Source of the DNA: Clostridiales bacterium
Lineage (GTDB): Bacteria > Bacillota > Clostridia > Oscillospirales > JAAYOS01
Direction: 5' to 3'
NCBI GenBank assembly: GCA_012521525.1
Contig: JAAYMG010000064.1
Location: 1-17,132 of the forward strand
DNA: 17,132 nt
Every line of letters begins with the position of its first letter. Positions within the stretch are counted from its first letter, which is position 1. The notes below the pieces were generated by a model that saw only the letters and a list, made by a program, of their open reading frames with translations, searched no databases and was not told the DNA's origin. The position numbers were made by a program, and so were the translations under genes. Positions 1 to 7,746 of the stretch are shown here, one piece after another.

Positions 1-252
1 ACCATCGCAGTCGGATGTGTAAAAGAGTTGATCAGCCAGGGTATACGTATCCCGGATGATATCGCCGTAACCGGTTTCGATGACTCATATATGGCGGAAA
101 CCATCATCCCCGAAATCACCACAGTGGCACAATCTTATCATGAAATCAGTGCCGAAGCCATCCGCTGCTTGGATCTGATAATACAAGGCAAATCCAACAT
201 TGGCCGAAAGATCATAATCCCACATACACTGATAGAACGCGAAACCACTTAG
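1..252 (+). CDS. LacI/GalR-family transcriptional regulator, C-terminal fragment (5' end outside window)
   Basis: The open frame runs in from the left edge and ends at a TAG at 250-252, giving 83 residues. The stretch IPDDIAVTGFDD is the signature of the C-terminal sugar-binding-like (periplasmic-binding-protein fold) effector domain of LacI-family repressors, followed by the usual helical tail and a short basic end. The helix-turn-helix DNA-binding domain and most of the effector domain are off-window, so neither the ligand nor the target genes can be inferred. An intrinsic terminator follows 67 bp downstream. The gene converges on the germination operon and has no evident functional link to it. 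Family assignment is firm; specific function is unknown. Confidence 0.85.
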   Translation, partial: TIAVGCVKELISQGIRIPDDIAVTGFDDSYMAETIIPEITTVAQSYHEISAEAIRCLDLIIQGKSNIGRKIIIPHTLIERETT

Positions 253-319
253 GGATCGATCCACGGATATTGACATTGCAGGCTGAATTGCTTTTTTTGA
301 GTATCTCATATTGCCTGAA

Positions 320-357
320 CCCCTCCTTCTCGTCAATCGGAGAAGCAGGGGTTTTTT
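320..357 (+). terminator. Rho-independent terminator of the LacI-family gene
   Basis: A 12-bp stem (CCCCTCCTTCTC at 320-331 against GAGAAGCAGGGG at 340-351, one mismatch) with an 8-nt loop is followed directly by six T residues at 352-357. The T run is only on the + strand side, so it serves the LacI-family gene and not gerC. Confidence 0.85.
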
Positions 358-376
358 AACTTTGGATCCAATGATC

Positions 377-441
377 AAAAGGACACATCTCTGGCCCAAA
401 ACCCCATCTTTTGAGCCGGTCAGTGAACTTGTCCCCGTTTT
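377..441. repeat. Palindromic REP/MITE-like element of about 65 bp
   Basis: The ends are complementary: AAAAGGACA at 377-385 against TGTCC (430-434) and GTTTT (437-441). Inside is a second hairpin, GGC-c-CAAAA (393-401) against TTTTG-a-GCC (409-417), around the loop CCCCATC. There is no T run on the gerC (minus) side, so it is not a standard terminator. The nested palindromic layout resembles small interspersed repeats of Clostridia, but I see only one copy in the window, so repeat status is inferred. Confidence 0.4.
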
Positions 442-492
442 CCATAACAGGACCGCAAATATGCTTTCTATTATCTCGAGGTCCTGTTGTGG
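442..492. repeat. Inverted repeat spanning the gerC stop codon
   Basis: CCATAACAGGAC (442-453) pairs with GTCCTGTTGTGG (481-492) over 12 positions with one G-T wobble, leaving a 27-nt loop. The right arm lies in the last codons of gerC and the left arm abuts the palindromic element at 377-441. It could protect the 3' end of the ger transcript or be part of an inserted element. No T run follows on the minus strand. Confidence 0.55.
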
Positions 493-1616
493 AAACCGCG
501 AGTATGAAAATCCACATTCACTTCTATGTCAGCTTCGCTGAAAATATCGTCCCAGTCATCCTTGATTTCTTCCCACAGCCGGAAGTCAGTCGACCTGACG
601 GTTTTCCAAAAATACGCCACATCCGCTTTGAACTTCTTCTGCAACGCATCCAGGGTGTCATATATACGCTTTTCCATTTCATCGGAGATCTGCACTTCAA
701 TGCCGCGTAAAAACTCCGATTCCATGACATCTGAAGTTTCCGACCAGTTTTCGGTTATATCTCCTTCGGCAATTATGCTCACCTTGAAAGATATCCTGTC
801 GTCTTTTATTTTAGGTTCGATTTTGTGTTTTTTTATATTGAGAGTAGTGTTTATGACATTTCCGGACTCCTTTTCCTCAATGGAAATGCTGCTCAACACC
901 GCATTTCCGTTGAGCCAGTTGAGCCCTTCCGTCTCCCTTTCGTCCAGGAATCCAAGCAGCTTGTATTCTTTCCCGCAGATGATCGCGGCGCCTTTCAATG
1001 CTATGGATTCTTCAAAAGAGACCTTTTGGACTGCAACGCTCGAACCGGCGGCGAAATCCTTTGCCAGGTCACCAAGCGACCTCTTGAATTGCTTTTTCGA
1101 TGTTCCTGTTTCTGTCGTTACCATCCTGTCGATTTCAAATGCCGGCATATGTTCAAGTTCGGGTTCTCTGCTGAGAAGTGAACGGGCTTCACTTTCGGAT
1201 ATCAGCACATAAGCATTGCGCGGCACTTCCCAAAATGCGAGCAGCGTATGCACGAACCTATATACATCGATCGATTTTGCGGCCTCTTGGCTGATGACTA
1301 TTATATTCAAATGCTCAAAGTTCGGTATCCTGCTGCTTACGATATCAAAATCCTGCAAGGTCTCGAATATGCTTTCTCCCGAGCGCGACAGATTAAAATA
1401 TGCTTTCGAATCCTTGAAACCTGTCTCGGGCTCTCTTACGCCGTTGGGATTGACGAACTGGGTAGTCATCGTAAACTTATCATCGCTCCCGCTCTCTTTA
1501 TCCACTGCCATTGCAACTACCAATCCCAGTTCCTCAACCTCATGTCTGTCCCAGCACGCAGCACAGGTAAACATGATTATTATCAGCGTGAATGCTGATA
1601 TTTTTTTAGCCTTCAT
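471..1616 (-). CDS. gerC: Ger(x)C-family spore germinant receptor lipoprotein (C subunit)
   Basis: Encodes 381 residues, the normal size for the C subunit of GerA-type germinant receptors, a lipoprotein on the outer face of the spore inner membrane. A hydrophobic signal segment (about residues 8-20) leads to Cys21 followed by WDRHEVEELG, the family's conserved start of the mature lipoprotein (CWDR-E-L). The residue at -3 of the lipobox is Cys18 rather than Leu, which is unusual, but the CWDR context supports lipidation at Cys21. The rest is a soluble globular domain with the typical GerC C-terminal region. The ATG overlaps the gerB stop in an ATGA arrangement, indicating translational coupling. 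The germinant cannot be deduced. Inverted repeats lie over and beyond its 3' end. Confidence 0.93.
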   Translation of the reverse strand: MKAKKISAFTLIIIMFTCAACWDRHEVEELGLVVAMAVDKESGSDDKFTMTTQFVNPNGVREPETGFKDSKAYFNLSRSGESIFETLQDFDIVSSRIPNFEHLNIIVISQEAAKSIDVYRFVHTLLAFWEVPRNAYVLISESEARSLLSREPELEHMPAFEIDRMVTTETGTSKKQFKRSLGDLAKDFAAGSSVAVQKVSFEESIALKGAAIICGKEYKLLGFLDERETEGLNWLNGNAVLSSISIEEKESGNVINTTLNIKKHKIEPKIKDDRISFKVSIIAEGDITENWSETSDVMESEFLRGIEVQISDEMEKRIYDTLDALQKKFKADVAYFWKTVRSTDFRLWEEIKDDWDDIFSEADIEVNVDFHTRGFHNRTSR

Positions 1617-2722
1617 TTCTGCTTAGCCCTCCCCCCCTTTTTATTCCCTCTGATCAAAGATATGACAAGGAATAACATGGGGACGACCAGTCCTATACCT
1701 AACCAGGTATAACCCACTGCGCTTCCCATGATGAAAACTTCTCCGAGGTCATGTGGCACCAGCGCCACCAAATATATAAATGGTAAAATGGCAAACAATG
1801 CATTCCTGTATTTTACGGGAAAATTCTGGCTGATACCCACTGCAGCCAAATACTGTACGCCTAAAAAAGTTGTATATATGCTTATCATCCAAATTATGAT
1901 GAAAAACAGTTTGTAGTTTTCTATGAATCCTCCAGGCAGGTATATTTCAGCAACAAGGCTTGAAGTTGGCCATGCCAGGTTCTTTATCTCGTCGATCGAC
2001 ATCACTCCGATCGTGATCAAAACTACCGCCGTATTTATTACGGTTGTCAATATCAGCCCCTTGAACAATGACTTCATGGCGTCTTTTGGTTTCTCCATCC
2101 AGGCGGTCGTAACGAATATGATCTCATACCCCGCATATATCGTCAGCGAACTGCCAACACCTTTCAGCAATGGGGTTATCCCATTTCCGAAAAAGGGAAG
2201 GATGTTGATTATTTCAAACTTTCTCATGCTCAGCAGCAATATGCCGACCAGAAGAACGATGACTATCGGGAAGTATATTTCGAATGCTTTCAGGATCGGG
2301 TTTATCCCGCCGATCGCCTGGTAAGTCGCCACCCAGATGAATGTTATCATCAGCACCTTTTCAGGAGTCCTATGCAGAAGGTATGTCGATACGATCTCGG
2401 ACAAAATCCTTGTTTCAAAACCAGCGATAAAAATAAAGTACAGGATGGCGATCGTATTTGCCACAGTTCCGATAACCGGCCCGACGACTTCCTTGCTGAA
2501 CTGAAAGATCGTCCTCCCGGGATACCTGTTGCACAGGATGACGGACATCGCACCGGCGATCATCGTTAGCAATCCGGCCAGCAGGACACTGATCCACGCG
2601 TCCGGCGTTTGCACCGTGTCTACTACTTCCCTGCTGACCGTAAGGATCCCGGCACCGATAACAAGCGAAAATACAGCAATCGTAACTTGCCTGGAAGTTA
2701 CGGTGTCCTTATGATTACCCAT
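1613..2722 (-). CDS. gerB: GerAB/ArcD/ProY-family spore germination permease (B subunit)
   Basis: Encodes 369 residues, almost all in about ten hydrophobic segments, matching the amino-acid/polyamine-transporter-like (APC superfamily) B subunits of germinant receptors. The N-terminal pattern TSRQVTIAVFSLVIGAGILT, with its GAG turn in the first helix, and the later SLTIYAGYEIIF segment are typical. In studied receptors this subunit forms the germinant-binding pocket. It begins three bases after the gerA stop, with its ribosome binding site (GATGAGGAT) inside the end of gerA, and its end overlaps gerC by 4 bp, so the three genes are translationally linked. The protein ends in a basic tail (KKGGRAKQK). 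Confidence 0.93.
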   Translation of the reverse strand: MGNHKDTVTSRQVTIAVFSLVIGAGILTVSREVVDTVQTPDAWISVLLAGLLTMIAGAMSVILCNRYPGRTIFQFSKEVVGPVIGTVANTIAILYFIFIAGFETRILSEIVSTYLLHRTPEKVLMITFIWVATYQAIGGINPILKAFEIYFPIVIVLLVGILLLSMRKFEIINILPFFGNGITPLLKGVGSSLTIYAGYEIIFVTTAWMEKPKDAMKSLFKGLILTTVINTAVVLITIGVMSIDEIKNLAWPTSSLVAEIYLPGGFIENYKLFFIIIWMISIYTTFLGVQYLAAVGISQNFPVKYRNALFAILPFIYLVALVPHDLGEVFIMGSAVGYTWLGIGLVVPMLFLVISLIRGNKKGGRAKQK

Positions 2723-2725
2723 CGG

Positions 2726-4288
2726 TCAATCCTCATCCCCCTGCCTTTTTTCGTCCCTGTTCTTGAGTGTTCTCGGTCTTCTCTTCATTGCAGGCATGGG
2801 CAGCCTGATCAGGAAATCCTTCATATCGCCCATCCTGAACGGGGCCAACGGGCTCATATAATCAAGGCCGAAACTTCTCAGCTTGGTTAGATTCGCGGTG
2901 ACCATCAGGAAAGCCATCACAACGCCATACAGCCCAAATACACCCGCAGCGAATATTATAAAGAACCTCAATATTCGCATCGATATGCCTATCGAGTACT
3001 GAGGGATCGAAAATGATGAGACTGCGGTCAGTGCGACTATGATGACCATGACCGGACTTACGATCCCCGCGTTCGTAGCAGCTTCACCGATGACCAGTCC
3101 CCCGACAATTCCTACCGCCTGGCCTATGGATTTTGGCAGCCTGACGCCCGCTTCCCTGAGGATCTCCAGGGTCACTTCCATTATCAACGCTTCAATAAGT
3201 GCAGGGAAAGGTATTCCCTCCCTTGTGGCAGCGGCGAAGATCACGAGCCTTGTCGGGATCAGTCCCTGGTGAAAAGAAATAAGCGAAACGTAAAATGCCG
3301 GTAAGAACAGCGAGATCAATATAGCTACATATCTGATGCAACGTATGAAGGTGCTGTAGATCCATCTGTCGTAATAGTCGTCCGGAGCCTGTATGAACAT
3401 CGAAAATACAGTGGGTACGATAAGGACGAACGGCGTGTTGTCGACCAAAATGGCTATGCGTCCTTCCAAAATGGCCGCCGCCGTTTTGTCGGGACGCTCG
3501 CTGTATTGGACCTGCGGGAACACGGTCAAAATATTGTCTTCGATAAATTGCTCAATGTACCCTGAAGCCACTATCGAGTCGGTATCGATTTTCGTTATCC
3601 TGTGGTCCAGCTCATCAACTATCTTCTGGTTGGCCACCCCACTGAGATACATGACAGCAACTTCCGTCTTCGTCCTACGCCCCAGGCTGTATTTTTTCAC
3701 GGTCAGGCCGGAATCCCTGATCCTGCGGCGTACCCTGACGATATTCTCCTGCAGGCTTTCGATGAAGCTATCCCTTGGCCCTCTGATCGACGGCTCCCCG
3801 AGGGGTTCGTCCTGGTCCCTTGTTTTCCAGCCCGGTGTCGTAAAAATGAGCGCCCTGTTTGAACCGTCCAGTATGAATACCGTGTTGCCCTTAAAAATTT
3901 CAAGAACACATTCGTTGAGCTTATTCGTCTCGGCCACGCATCGGGCGGTGACGACCGAGTCCTTTAGCCTGTCGATTTTCACGGGACCCGGCAAAACACC
4001 CTTTGCCTTGCCAAACTCCTTCAGTATCGGCGCAATTATATGCTGTTGTATTGACTGATTATCAGCAAGGTTGTCAACATATACTAGAACGGCATTCTGC
4101 TGGCCGTCAAGAAGCTTCAGGAATCTGAATACCACATCGGCATCCTTGCTCACATACCTGTTCAGCAATTTTATATTTGACGACAGCGAGTGTTTCAGGA
4201 AAACGTCGTGATCGCTGTCTATCTCTTTCCCCGCCATGGATGGCATACGGTCATTTTGTCCGTTGTCCTCTTTTTTCCCTATCCGCAT
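2726..4288 (-). CDS. gerA: GerA-family spore germination protein (A subunit)
   Basis: Encodes 520 residues, the usual length of GerA-family A subunits. A hydrophilic N-terminal domain of roughly 280 residues is followed by a membrane domain with about four or five helices. The family's conserved core is clear: PALIEALIMEVTLEILREAG, then VRLPKSIGQAVGIVGGLVIG, and a later SSFSIPQYSIGISMR. The C-terminal tail is basic. A subunits assemble into an oligomeric nutrient-gated ion channel in the spore inner membrane with the B and C subunits encoded next. The start codon is preceded by GAGAGGA about 12 nt upstream, a slightly long spacing; no better start is obvious. A 39-codon ORF with a strong ribosome binding site lies 51 bp upstream. 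Confidence 0.94.
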   Translation of the reverse strand: MRIGKKEDNGQNDRMPSMAGKEIDSDHDVFLKHSLSSNIKLLNRYVSKDADVVFRFLKLLDGQQNAVLVYVDNLADNQSIQQHIIAPILKEFGKAKGVLPGPVKIDRLKDSVVTARCVAETNKLNECVLEIFKGNTVFILDGSNRALIFTTPGWKTRDQDEPLGEPSIRGPRDSFIESLQENIVRVRRRIRDSGLTVKKYSLGRRTKTEVAVMYLSGVANQKIVDELDHRITKIDTDSIVASGYIEQFIEDNILTVFPQVQYSERPDKTAAAILEGRIAILVDNTPFVLIVPTVFSMFIQAPDDYYDRWIYSTFIRCIRYVAILISLFLPAFYVSLISFHQGLIPTRLVIFAAATREGIPFPALIEALIMEVTLEILREAGVRLPKSIGQAVGIVGGLVIGEAATNAGIVSPVMVIIVALTAVSSFSIPQYSIGISMRILRFFIIFAAGVFGLYGVVMAFLMVTANLTKLRSFGLDYMSPLAPFRMGDMKDFLIRLPMPAMKRRPRTLKNRDEKRQGDED

Positions 4289-4339
4289 ATGAATGCAGCT
4301 TCCTCTCTTATCGGTGTATTATGCGTGCATGGACCGATA

Positions 4340-4459
4340 TCATCCCAGCTGTTTCCTGATCCACTGGCAAAACTTCGAAAGCCCGATCGGAACGATCAAA
4401 ATAACGATCAGTTCTGCAGCAAGCTGCAGGTAACCTGCAAGCTTCAAACCTTGCAGCAT
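4340..4459 (-). CDS. Small 39-residue single-pass membrane protein at the head of the ger operon
   Basis: This short frame starts with ATG at 4459-4457 and ends at TGA at 4340. It is preceded by AGAGGTGACGGA, a good ribosome binding site at normal spacing. The product has a short N-terminal part (MLQGLKLAGYLQLAAE), one hydrophobic segment (LIVILIVPIGL) and a basic C-terminus (SKFCQWIRKQLG), so it should be a single-span membrane peptide. It lies 51 bp upstream of gerA on the same strand. Some ger operons encode a small D subunit that modulates receptor activity, but those I know of have two spans, so homology is not claimed. The ribosome binding site, membrane segment and position support a real gene; the function is unknown. 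Confidence 0.6.
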   Translation of the reverse strand: MLQGLKLAGYLQLAAELIVILIVPIGLSKFCQWIRKQLG

Positions 4460-4497
4460 TTCCGTCACCTCTTGACTTTGCGGTTTAAAATCTATCT

Positions 4498-4528
4498 TAG
4501 TCTTTATAACTAAGAGCATCTTTATTCA
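4498..4528 (-). promoter_or_regulatory. Possible forespore (SigG-like) promoter of the ger operon
   Basis: On the minus strand TGAATA (4528-4523) matches the SigF/SigG -35 pattern. Eighteen bases later AAGACTA (4504-4498) partly resembles the -10 consensus CATACTA. GerA-type operons are generally SigG-dependent, and this is the only gap between the upstream terminator and the first ORF. The -10 match is poor, so this is a candidate only. Confidence 0.3.
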
Positions 4529-4546
4529 GAACTGGACATGCGCAGT

Positions 4547-4577
4547 AAAAAAAGCTCTGCCAAACAGTCAGCAGAGC
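4547..4577 (-). terminator. Rho-independent terminator ending the acs-PAP2 block
   Basis: A perfect 7-bp GC-rich stem, GCTCTGC (4554-4560) with GCAGAGC (4571-4577), has a 10-nt loop. On the minus strand it is followed by seven T residues (A run at 4547-4553). It lies 83 bp past the PAP2 stop and before the ger operon, separating the two minus-strand units. A weaker T-rich stretch on the other side might give some bidirectional activity. Confidence 0.85.
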
Positions 4578-4659
4578 CCTTATTTTTATATGCTTTTATT
4601 GCATTATTGCCGGTTGATCCAGTATAATTGATAATTTGCTATCAGATGTAAAGGGTAAT

Positions 4660-5595
4660 TCACAGCGACCCGTATTTTTCCCCGAACCTTGCCCAGAACC
4701 TAAATGTGCCCGGCCAGGCCATTCCTCCGAATAATGCAAGGAGAAAATACCTTACCGCACTTGCCGCTCCTTCATGTCTGATGAACGATGCCATTACCGG
4801 CTTCAGACCGATCCTGATCGCATATACGAGAGCAACACCGACAAGGCATTTCATGATTTGTGCCCACCACTCCGCTTTCAGGTCGAACTTCAGCACACGC
4901 AAATCAACATACCATACTATCGGAAACGCCAAAGAAACACCCAAGATCGTGTATGCGTGCTTGACACCGTCGGCCGCAAATTTCACCGACTCTGCCCCGA
5001 CCGCACTTGCGAAGGTCCTCTCGGAGAATAAAACAAGCAAAGCCGCAGCCATCACAAATCCAATGTTGACAAACAGACCTACCCGTCTGTCCGTTTCGGC
5101 ACGGCGCAGAAGCGGGAACACAAAGGCAACAAGCAGCGCGCCTATTACCCATGATGTCAGGACATCGGCAGGAGTGTGCACTCCAAGGTACATCCGCGAA
5201 AATCCTATCAGGAAAATCACGGCGATTAGCAGGATCCTTAAGCCTTTCCGTTTTACGGCCCTAAACAGGCTTCCGAACAAAACAGTCGAGTTTTGAGTGT
5301 GCCCGCTCGGAAATGAATATCCTGTTGCGGCTGCCCTTGCGCTCTCAACTATGGTAAACATGGGATCGCGGACCCATGGACGCGGGATCTGGAAAAGGGC
5401 TTTGAGAAACAGATTCATTATTACTCCGACCATAACGGAATACATCATGCTATAACCGAGCCTCTTATCCAGGCACCAAAAGATTACAAACGCAACACCC
5501 AATATGATGACTTCGTCGCCCAGGAAAGTGATCATTGAGAAAAGGCGGTCAAGGACAGGAGTCCTGCATTTTTCCAGCAACCTCAGGATTTCCAT
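4660..5595 (-). CDS. PAP2-superfamily membrane phosphatase
   Basis: Encodes 311 residues with about six to eight hydrophobic helices. The three-part phosphatase signature is complete: K65-X6-R72-P73 (KALFQIPRP), PSGH at 96-99, and S133-R134-X5-H140-X3-D144 (SRMYLGVHTPAD). Such enzymes dephosphorylate lipid phosphates (phosphatidic acid, undecaprenyl pyrophosphate and similar) at the membrane, with the second histidine as nucleophile. The frame could extend upstream to a TTG at 5631, but that has no ribosome binding site, while the ATG at 5595 has GGGAGAG six bases before it, so I chose the ATG. It begins 44 bp after acsV with no terminator between, so it probably shares the acs transcript. 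The C-terminal third is an added membrane extension beyond the core domain. The substrate is unknown. Confidence 0.88.
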   Translation of the reverse strand: MEILRLLEKCRTPVLDRLFSMITFLGDEVIILGVAFVIFWCLDKRLGYSMMYSVMVGVIMNLFLKALFQIPRPWVRDPMFTIVESARAAATGYSFPSGHTQNSTVLFGSLFRAVKRKGLRILLIAVIFLIGFSRMYLGVHTPADVLTSWVIGALLVAFVFPLLRRAETDRRVGLFVNIGFVMAAALLVLFSERTFASAVGAESVKFAADGVKHAYTILGVSLAFPIVWYVDLRVLKFDLKAEWWAQIMKCLVGVALVYAIRIGLKPVMASFIRHEGAASAVRYFLLALFGGMAWPGTFRFWARFGEKYGSL

Positions 5596-5639
5596 TATGC
5601 GCTCTCCCAAATCAAAAGAGTGTTGAGCCAAATATATGT

Positions 5640-7547
5640 TTACTCAAAGAGTGAACTGTTCGTATGCGGCAAAAAACAGGCTGCAACGAACTCGTCCATA
5701 TAGCTGGGGTATACACTGAGTTCCAGATATGTCATACTGCGTCCTATATTCTTAATAAGCTCCGCAGCTTTGTCAGACATGAGCATCGCATATGCTCCCG
5801 TCAGCGATGCATTCCCGATATAGCTGAACCTGTCTTCGGGCAGGTTCGGAAACATACCGATGCGGATGGCGTTTCTGATATTTATGCCGCTGCCTATACC
5901 CCCCGCGACAAGCACACGCCCGATCATGCCAAAATCCATTGACAGCGAGTCAAGCATCGTCATAATTGCCGAGTAGATCGCAGCTTTTGCACGTATAAAA
6001 CTTTCAATGTCAGCCTCATCGATTGAAAGCTCTCCTGTCCTGCCCGATTCCCCCGCAAATGCAATGACGTATCTGGCCACTCCATACTCGTCGCGAAATA
6101 TCCGTCTTCCTTCTCTTACGAACCGTCCCCTCGCATCTATGATGCCGCATGCGAAAAGTTCACCCACCAGGTCTATTATACCGGAACCGCAGATCCCGAC
6201 CGGAGCCGTATCTCCGATCGTCCTGTATTCCGGATCCATGGTCTCGGGATCTATCGTCACGGCTTCGATCGCCCCGTCGGTGGCGCGCATCCCGCAACTT
6301 ATCTCGCCGCCTTCAAAAGCGGGACCTGCGGAACAGGCGCACCCCATCAGGAAATCACGGCTGCCAAGAACTATCTCCCCGTTTGTCCCAAGGTCTATGA
6401 ACAGCGTGAATTCGTCGCGGTTCCACATCATGCTTGCGAAGACCCCGGAAGTTATGTCTCCTCCGACATAGCTTCCCACATTGGGCGCAAAAATCACCGG
6501 GGCGCCGGGGTTTATGTCGACTCCGATATCACGCGCCCTTATATCAGCCAGCTCATAAAAAGCGGGCACATACGGCTCTTTTCTCAGGTGATCCGGATTG
6601 ATCCCCGTAAACAAGTGGTTCATCGTCGTGTTGGCCGCAATGCTCAGACGGCAAATCTCCCAGGGGTGTATGCCGGCATCGCGGCACATCTTCTCTATAA
6701 GAGGATTTACAGTCTCATGAATGATGGCATCCTGCAGTCTTTTCAATCCCCCGGGCCTGGTCGACTCCACTATGCGGTTGATGACATCCGCACCGTACCT
6801 GATCTGGGCGTTTCCCGCAGATGCATTCTCAAGGATCATCCCGCTGCTCATGTCGGCCGCAATGGCGGATACGGATGTAGTTCCGATATCGATGGCTACG
6901 CCTATCGCACGCAGTGTTTGAGACATTGCGGCCGCATTATACACATATGTGCTGTCCCCGTTTATTTCAACGGCGCATTTCAGCTTAAAGTTTTCTTCTC
7001 TCATGATATCCGGAAGCATCTGCATGACCGGCAAAGGGATGACCACACGCTCAGTACCGGTAAGGGACCGAATACAACGCGCGAGCCGTTCATTGTCAGG
7101 CATGGGGTTGTCCACCGTCGGCGGATCCATTTCCGCATCGATGATCCTGAAACCGTTCTCAATTGGTATGGATGCCTTCCTTATTTCATCGATCGCCGCC
7201 TCAAATACGGCCCTTCCCCCCGGAGAATTCAAGTCGGCGACCCTCATCCCGCTTTGGTATGAGCCGGCCGTCCCGGGGATCTCCACGACGATGTCTCCGT
7301 CGGCATAAGTGCAGCACGCCAGGCGGATGCCACGGCTGTATTCATCATCGGAGATATGTATTGATTTTTCCGATTTTACCTGTCCTGAAACGACTTTCAC
7401 CCTGCACTTTCCGCAGGAGCCGTTTCCGGAGCAGGGTGCGTCGATAGCTATGTTGGCTTTTCTTGCAGCGTCAAGCAGGCTTTCGCCGAAAGCGGCAAAG
7501 ACTGCAACATCTTCGCCGCTTTCGGCCCTGAAGGTCACTTTGAACAT
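5640..7547 (-). CDS. acsV: Corrinoid activation protein, RACo-type [2Fe-2S]/ASKHA ATPase
   Basis: Encodes 635 residues. The N-terminal domain is a plant-type [2Fe-2S] ferredoxin with ligands Cys39, Cys45, Cys48 and Cys78 or Cys79 (CSGNGSCGKC motif). A linker region (about 100-205) precedes an actin-like ASKHA ATPase domain with VAIDIGTTSV at 217-226, FIDLGTNGEI at 383-392, CSAGPAFEG at 405-413 and a late VAGGIGSG motif. This architecture is that of RACo, which uses ATP to drive reductive reactivation of accidentally oxidised Co(II) in the corrinoid iron-sulfur protein. RamA-type activators of methyltransferases share the fold, but clustering with acsBCDE makes the CoFeSP the natural partner. 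AAAGGAAACAGGAT precedes the ATG. A 199-bp gap with possible control signals separates it from acsB. Confidence 0.92.
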   Translation of the reverse strand: MFKVTFRAESGEDVAVFAAFGESLLDAARKANIAIDAPCSGNGSCGKCRVKVVSGQVKSEKSIHISDDEYSRGIRLACCTYADGDIVVEIPGTAGSYQSGMRVADLNSPGGRAVFEAAIDEIRKASIPIENGFRIIDAEMDPPTVDNPMPDNERLARCIRSLTGTERVVIPLPVMQMLPDIMREENFKLKCAVEINGDSTYVYNAAAMSQTLRAIGVAIDIGTTSVSAIAADMSSGMILENASAGNAQIRYGADVINRIVESTRPGGLKRLQDAIIHETVNPLIEKMCRDAGIHPWEICRLSIAANTTMNHLFTGINPDHLRKEPYVPAFYELADIRARDIGVDINPGAPVIFAPNVGSYVGGDITSGVFASMMWNRDEFTLFIDLGTNGEIVLGSRDFLMGCACSAGPAFEGGEISCGMRATDGAIEAVTIDPETMDPEYRTIGDTAPVGICGSGIIDLVGELFACGIIDARGRFVREGRRIFRDEYGVARYVIAFAGESGRTGELSIDEADIESFIRAKAAIYSAIMTMLDSLSMDFGMIGRVLVAGGIGSGINIRNAIRIGMFPNLPEDRFSYIGNASLTGAYAMLMSDKAAELIKNIGRSMTYLELSVYPSYMDEFVAACFLPHTNSSLFE

Positions 7548-7604
7548 ATCCTGTTTCCTTTGGCTTTTGTGCTTATCAGTTAATAATTTTGTGCTTGTTT
7601 GTTT

Positions 7605-7624
7605 CCGCTACCGATTTCTAGCGG
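7605..7624 (-). promoter_or_regulatory. Short hairpin in the acsB-acsV gap
   Basis: CCGCTA (7605-7610) and TAGCGG (7619-7624) form a perfect 6-bp stem with an 8-nt loop about 60 bases before the acsV start. No T run follows on the minus strand, so it is not a terminator. It might be an mRNA processing or stability element, but the evidence is only the pairing. Confidence 0.35.
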
Positions 7625-7632
7625 TAAAAATC

Positions 7633-7662
7633 ATTCTTAAACAAGATTATTCTTAAACAAGA
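7633..7662. repeat. Tandem direct repeat (2 x 14 bp, 16-bp period) before acsV
   Basis: ATTCTTAAACAAGA occurs at 7633-7646 and again at 7649-7662. Each copy has TCTT/AAGA arms and so weak dyad symmetry. On the minus strand the pair lies just downstream of a TATAAT hexamer (7671-7666), where an operator overlapping a transcription start would sit. The matching -35 is poor. It may be an operator for an internal acsV promoter; the repeat itself is certain, its role is not. Confidence 0.6.
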
Positions 7663-7746
7663 GCGATTATATACCTGTCATTTATCAGAATAACGGACTG
7701 TTGAATTTTCGAAACAGAGCCATAACGGATCGGGCTTCATATAAAA

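Noticed and set aside
85..399. 104-codon minus-strand frame over the LacI-family gene end
   Set aside because: It overlaps a recognisable LacI C-terminus and the terminator and has no family features.
5596..5631. TTG start for the PAP2 gene at 5631
   Set aside because: No ribosome binding site before it, whereas the ATG at 5595 has GGGAGAG at good spacing.
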